From Methanobacteriota archaeon (lineage in GTDB: Archaea > Hydrothermarchaeota > Hydrothermarchaeia > Hydrothermarchaeales > JACRDW01): a stretch of 12,842 nucleotides of DNA. How positions within the stretch are numbered: position 1 is the stretch's first letter; every line of letters begins with the position of its first letter. Shown in pieces: positions 12,389-12,842 of the stretch. The notes below the pieces were generated by a model. It saw nothing but the letters and a program-made list of their open reading frames with translations, had not been told where the DNA came from and ran no database searches. Both the position numbers and the translations under genes were made by a program. The stretch lies in NCBI GenBank assembly GCA_016212785.1, contig JACRDW010000114.1, positions 1 to 12,842 of the forward strand. Direction: 5' to 3'.

Positions 12389-12721
12389 TTACTTCAGTAT
12401 CGAGGCTCCGGCGAGGAACATCACAAATCCAAGAACCATGAGCGCCCAGAAAACAAATCTCTGCGCCCGTGCGCTTAAACCGAAGTCGATTAAAACAACT
12501 CTTATGCCGTTGAGCCCGTGGAAGAGCACGAGAGCGAGGAGAGTGAGGTTGAAAAAAGGGGTTTGCAAACGAGCTGCCGTTGCATCTATAACCGCAAGTT
12601 TGCCGGCGAAGTGACGACTCCAGAGGTGGACGAAGAGATAAAACACAAGCAACACTCCGGTAATTCTCTCCAGAAGCCAGGACCACATTCCAATCTCGCT
12701 GGGCTCGGCTTTCTTGTACAT
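12389..12721 (-). CDS. sdhC: Succinate dehydrogenase/fumarate reductase cytochrome b subunit
   Basis: This 110-residue membrane anchor of the succinate:quinone oxidoreductase has three helices, at about 14-34, 57-78 and 86-108. The first contains the family signature WSWLLERITGVLLVFYLFVHLW, and the second LFHGLNGIRVVLIDF. His32 and His68 are the likely haem b ligands, and Arg19 is in the usual quinone-side position. The gene starts at ATG 12721, four bases after the sdhB stop, with GGTGA overlapping that stop. No second anchor (sdhD) follows: the next gene is THEP1. The other anchor could lie upstream outside the window or be absent, so the label sdhC rather than sdhD is provisional. Confidence 0.88.
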   Translation of the reverse strand: MYKKAEPSEIGMWSWLLERITGVLLVFYLFVHLWSRHFAGKLAVIDATAARLQTPFFNLTLLALVLFHGLNGIRVVLIDFGLSARAQRFVFWALMVLGFVMFLAGASILK

Positions 12722-12725
12722 GCTC

Positions 12726-12842
12726 TCACCTTATTTTCAGCTTGTGCATTAAGATTTTTCTTCTCAGCGCGGTTATACCTTGCGTGCTCGGCACCTGCTT
12801 CGGGCAAACCTCGCTGCACGTGTAAACTGTGTTGCAGCCCCA
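12726..12842 (-). CDS. sdhB: Succinate dehydrogenase iron-sulfur subunit, C-terminal end
   Basis: The last 38 codons of a gene entering from the right edge end at TGA 12728-12726. The visible part contains the distal cysteine cluster of SdhB-type proteins, CNTVYTCSEVCPK, in which Cys residues at spacings C-x5-C-x3-CP serve the 3Fe-4S and 4Fe-4S centres. It continues into GITALRRKILMHK, matching the helical C-terminus of the family. The N-terminal ferredoxin domain lies outside the window. It is followed after four bases by the cytochrome b subunit gene, as in known sdh/frd operons. Whether the complex runs as succinate dehydrogenase or fumarate reductase cannot be told. Confidence 0.85.
   Translation of the reverse strand, partial: WGCNTVYTCSEVCPKQVPSTQGITALRRKILMHKLKIR

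Noticed and set aside
12586..12819. Minus-strand frame of 77 codons spanning the sdhB-sdhC junction
   Set aside because: It is out of frame with both the cysteine cluster of sdhB and the start of the cytochrome b subunit.

Overview
The window looks like a piece of an archaeal, probably euryarchaeal, chromosome. The signs are AT-rich TATA boxes about 25 bases before several start codons (some apparently leaderless), ribosome sites of the GGTGA and GGAGG type, a ribosomal protein L35Ae gene, a THEP1-type NTPase, an isoprenyl diphosphate synthase of the kind used for archaeal lipids, and a tRNA without an encoded CCA. The succinate dehydrogenase genes and the sulfur-type permeases would suit an Archaeoglobi-like or related anaerobic lineage, but the placement is a guess. 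Gene density is high: convergent genes touch or overlap at their ends and several operon partners share ATGA.

Layout. Bases 1-803 (minus): a thioredoxin-fold lipoprotein followed by the start of a secreted beta-rich protein that runs off the left edge. 855-1862 (plus): a polyprenyl synthetase, divergent from the lipoprotein over a shared TATA region. 1863-2652 (minus): two unrecognised small proteins and a small membrane protein. 2705-4165 (minus): a TauE/SafE-family permease with a small membrane partner. 4263-4613 (minus): a winged-helix regulator. 4614-4897: a regulatory region with two 32-base direct repeats. 4898-8966 (plus): a UspA-like gene run together with a small conserved protein, a small membrane protein, a second TauE/SafE permease, a tandem UspA protein and a DUF1646 ion transporter. 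9010-9668 (minus): a VapBC-like toxin-antitoxin pair. 9751-10929 (minus): an MFS transporter. 10974-11047 (minus): tRNA-Arg(CCG). 11048-11215: a short stretch full of hairpins. 11246-11642 (plus): two overlapping genes for two-helix ferritin-like proteins. 11632-12842 (minus): the end of sdhB, then sdhC, THEP1 and L35Ae as one tight operon.

The most distinctive part is 2705-8966. Two TauE/SafE permeases with different small membrane partners point away from a winged-helix regulator whose upstream region carries long direct repeats. On the plus side the permease is accompanied by Usp proteins and a further ion transporter. A reasonable inference is a regulated anion (sulfite, sulfonate or similar) transport module with nucleotide-sensing Usp subunits, resembling operons seen in anaerobic sulfur-metabolising bacteria. 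The first Usp gene carries a likely frame disruption: its normal C-terminal motif lies in the next frame, ending in an ATGA overlap with the following small gene. The other observation worth a test is the hairpin cluster beside the tRNA, in which one segment can pair with either of two neighbours.
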